DNA of 5,655 nucleotides, from NCBI GenBank assembly GCA_016342385.1, contig JAEINM010000286.1, positions 1-5,655 of the forward strand. Reading direction: 5' to 3'. A program made the position numbers and the translations under genes. The notes below the pieces were generated by a model. It was not told the DNA's origin. It worked only from the letters and a program-made list of their open reading frames with translations, and made no database searches. Position 1 is the stretch's first letter, and each line of letters opens with the position of its first letter. Below, one piece after another: positions 5,562 to 5,655 of the stretch. The DNA comes from Spirochaetaceae bacterium. Lineage in GTDB: Bacteria; Spirochaetota; Spirochaetia; DSM-2461.

Positions 5562-5655
5562 TTAGATGCTTCCATCTCTAAATCTGCAATGCTTGTAGTT
5601 TTACCTTTTTTAATGTCATCTTGTCCTTTATGAATCTGTTCTAAAACATAAAGGC
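5555..5655 (-). CDS. C-terminal end of a type II antitoxin (cut by window edge)
   Basis: Thirty-two codons and a TAG (5557-5555) are open to the right edge. The visible part is charged and helical (VLEQIHKGQDDIKKGKT, then SIADLEMEASNW). Its position directly before, and overlapping, the ParE-like toxin frame is the classic antitoxin-toxin order. The N-terminal DNA-binding domain is outside the window, so the antitoxin class is unknown. Because the toxin is broken, this gene may be a relic or still act as a repressor or cross-antitoxin. Confidence 0.65.
   Translation of the reverse strand, partial: LYVLEQIHKGQDDIKKGKTTSIADLEMEASNW

Overview
The window is an AT-rich bacterial segment that looks like accessory or defence-island DNA. 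It carries nucleases, an ABC-type ATPase with a possible zinc hook, a decayed toxin-antitoxin (TA) pair and a lone ParB-like protein. No housekeeping gene, integrase or transposase gene is visible. The host cannot be named from these genes. UGA ends several reading frames, so the code is not a mycoplasma-type one. Base composition changes from gene to gene: the left ATPase is very A/T-rich (TTA, ATA, AGA, AAT codons), while the nuclease gene at 2268-3668 uses many C/G-ending codons. This suggests a mosaic of transferred segments.

Layout. (1) 1-1733, minus: most of an AAA_13/Rad50-like ATPase with Walker A, a central CxxC, an ABC signature, Walker B and an H-loop. It is cut by the left edge just after the H-loop, so any C-terminal effector domain, such as the anticodon nuclease of RloC/PrrC, lies outside. 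(2) 1734-2267: a 534-bp gap that is not empty. On the minus strand it has a plausible sigma-70 promoter (2179-2207) and a strong intrinsic terminator (1875-1907), framing a unit of about 300 nt. This unit contains a hydrophobic 47-codon frame without a normal start codon, a perfect small hairpin and a 24-bp tandem repeat. A long inverted repeat with attC-like ends surrounds the terminator. (3) 2268-3668, minus: a 466-residue protein with a PD-(D/E)XK nuclease signature. (4) 3669-3894: a divergent regulatory region with palindromes and a near-consensus promoter. (5) 3895-4308, plus: a small ParB/sulfiredoxin-fold protein, probably read from a leaderless mRNA. (6) 5655-4318, minus: the end of an antitoxin gene, a ParE/RelE-type toxin broken by an in-frame UGA, an HNH endonuclease that appears to lack its usual N-terminal part, and an 80-residue conserved hypothetical overlapping the HNH stop codon by 8 bp.

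How the genes may work together is inference. The ATPase and the PD-(D/E)XK protein are each credible phage-defence or stress nuclease components, but separate promoters and the intervening terminated unit suggest independent modules rather than one operon. The HNH/80-aa pair is translationally coupled and may act together. The most unusual part is the short transcription unit with its inverted-repeat end between the two defence-like genes.
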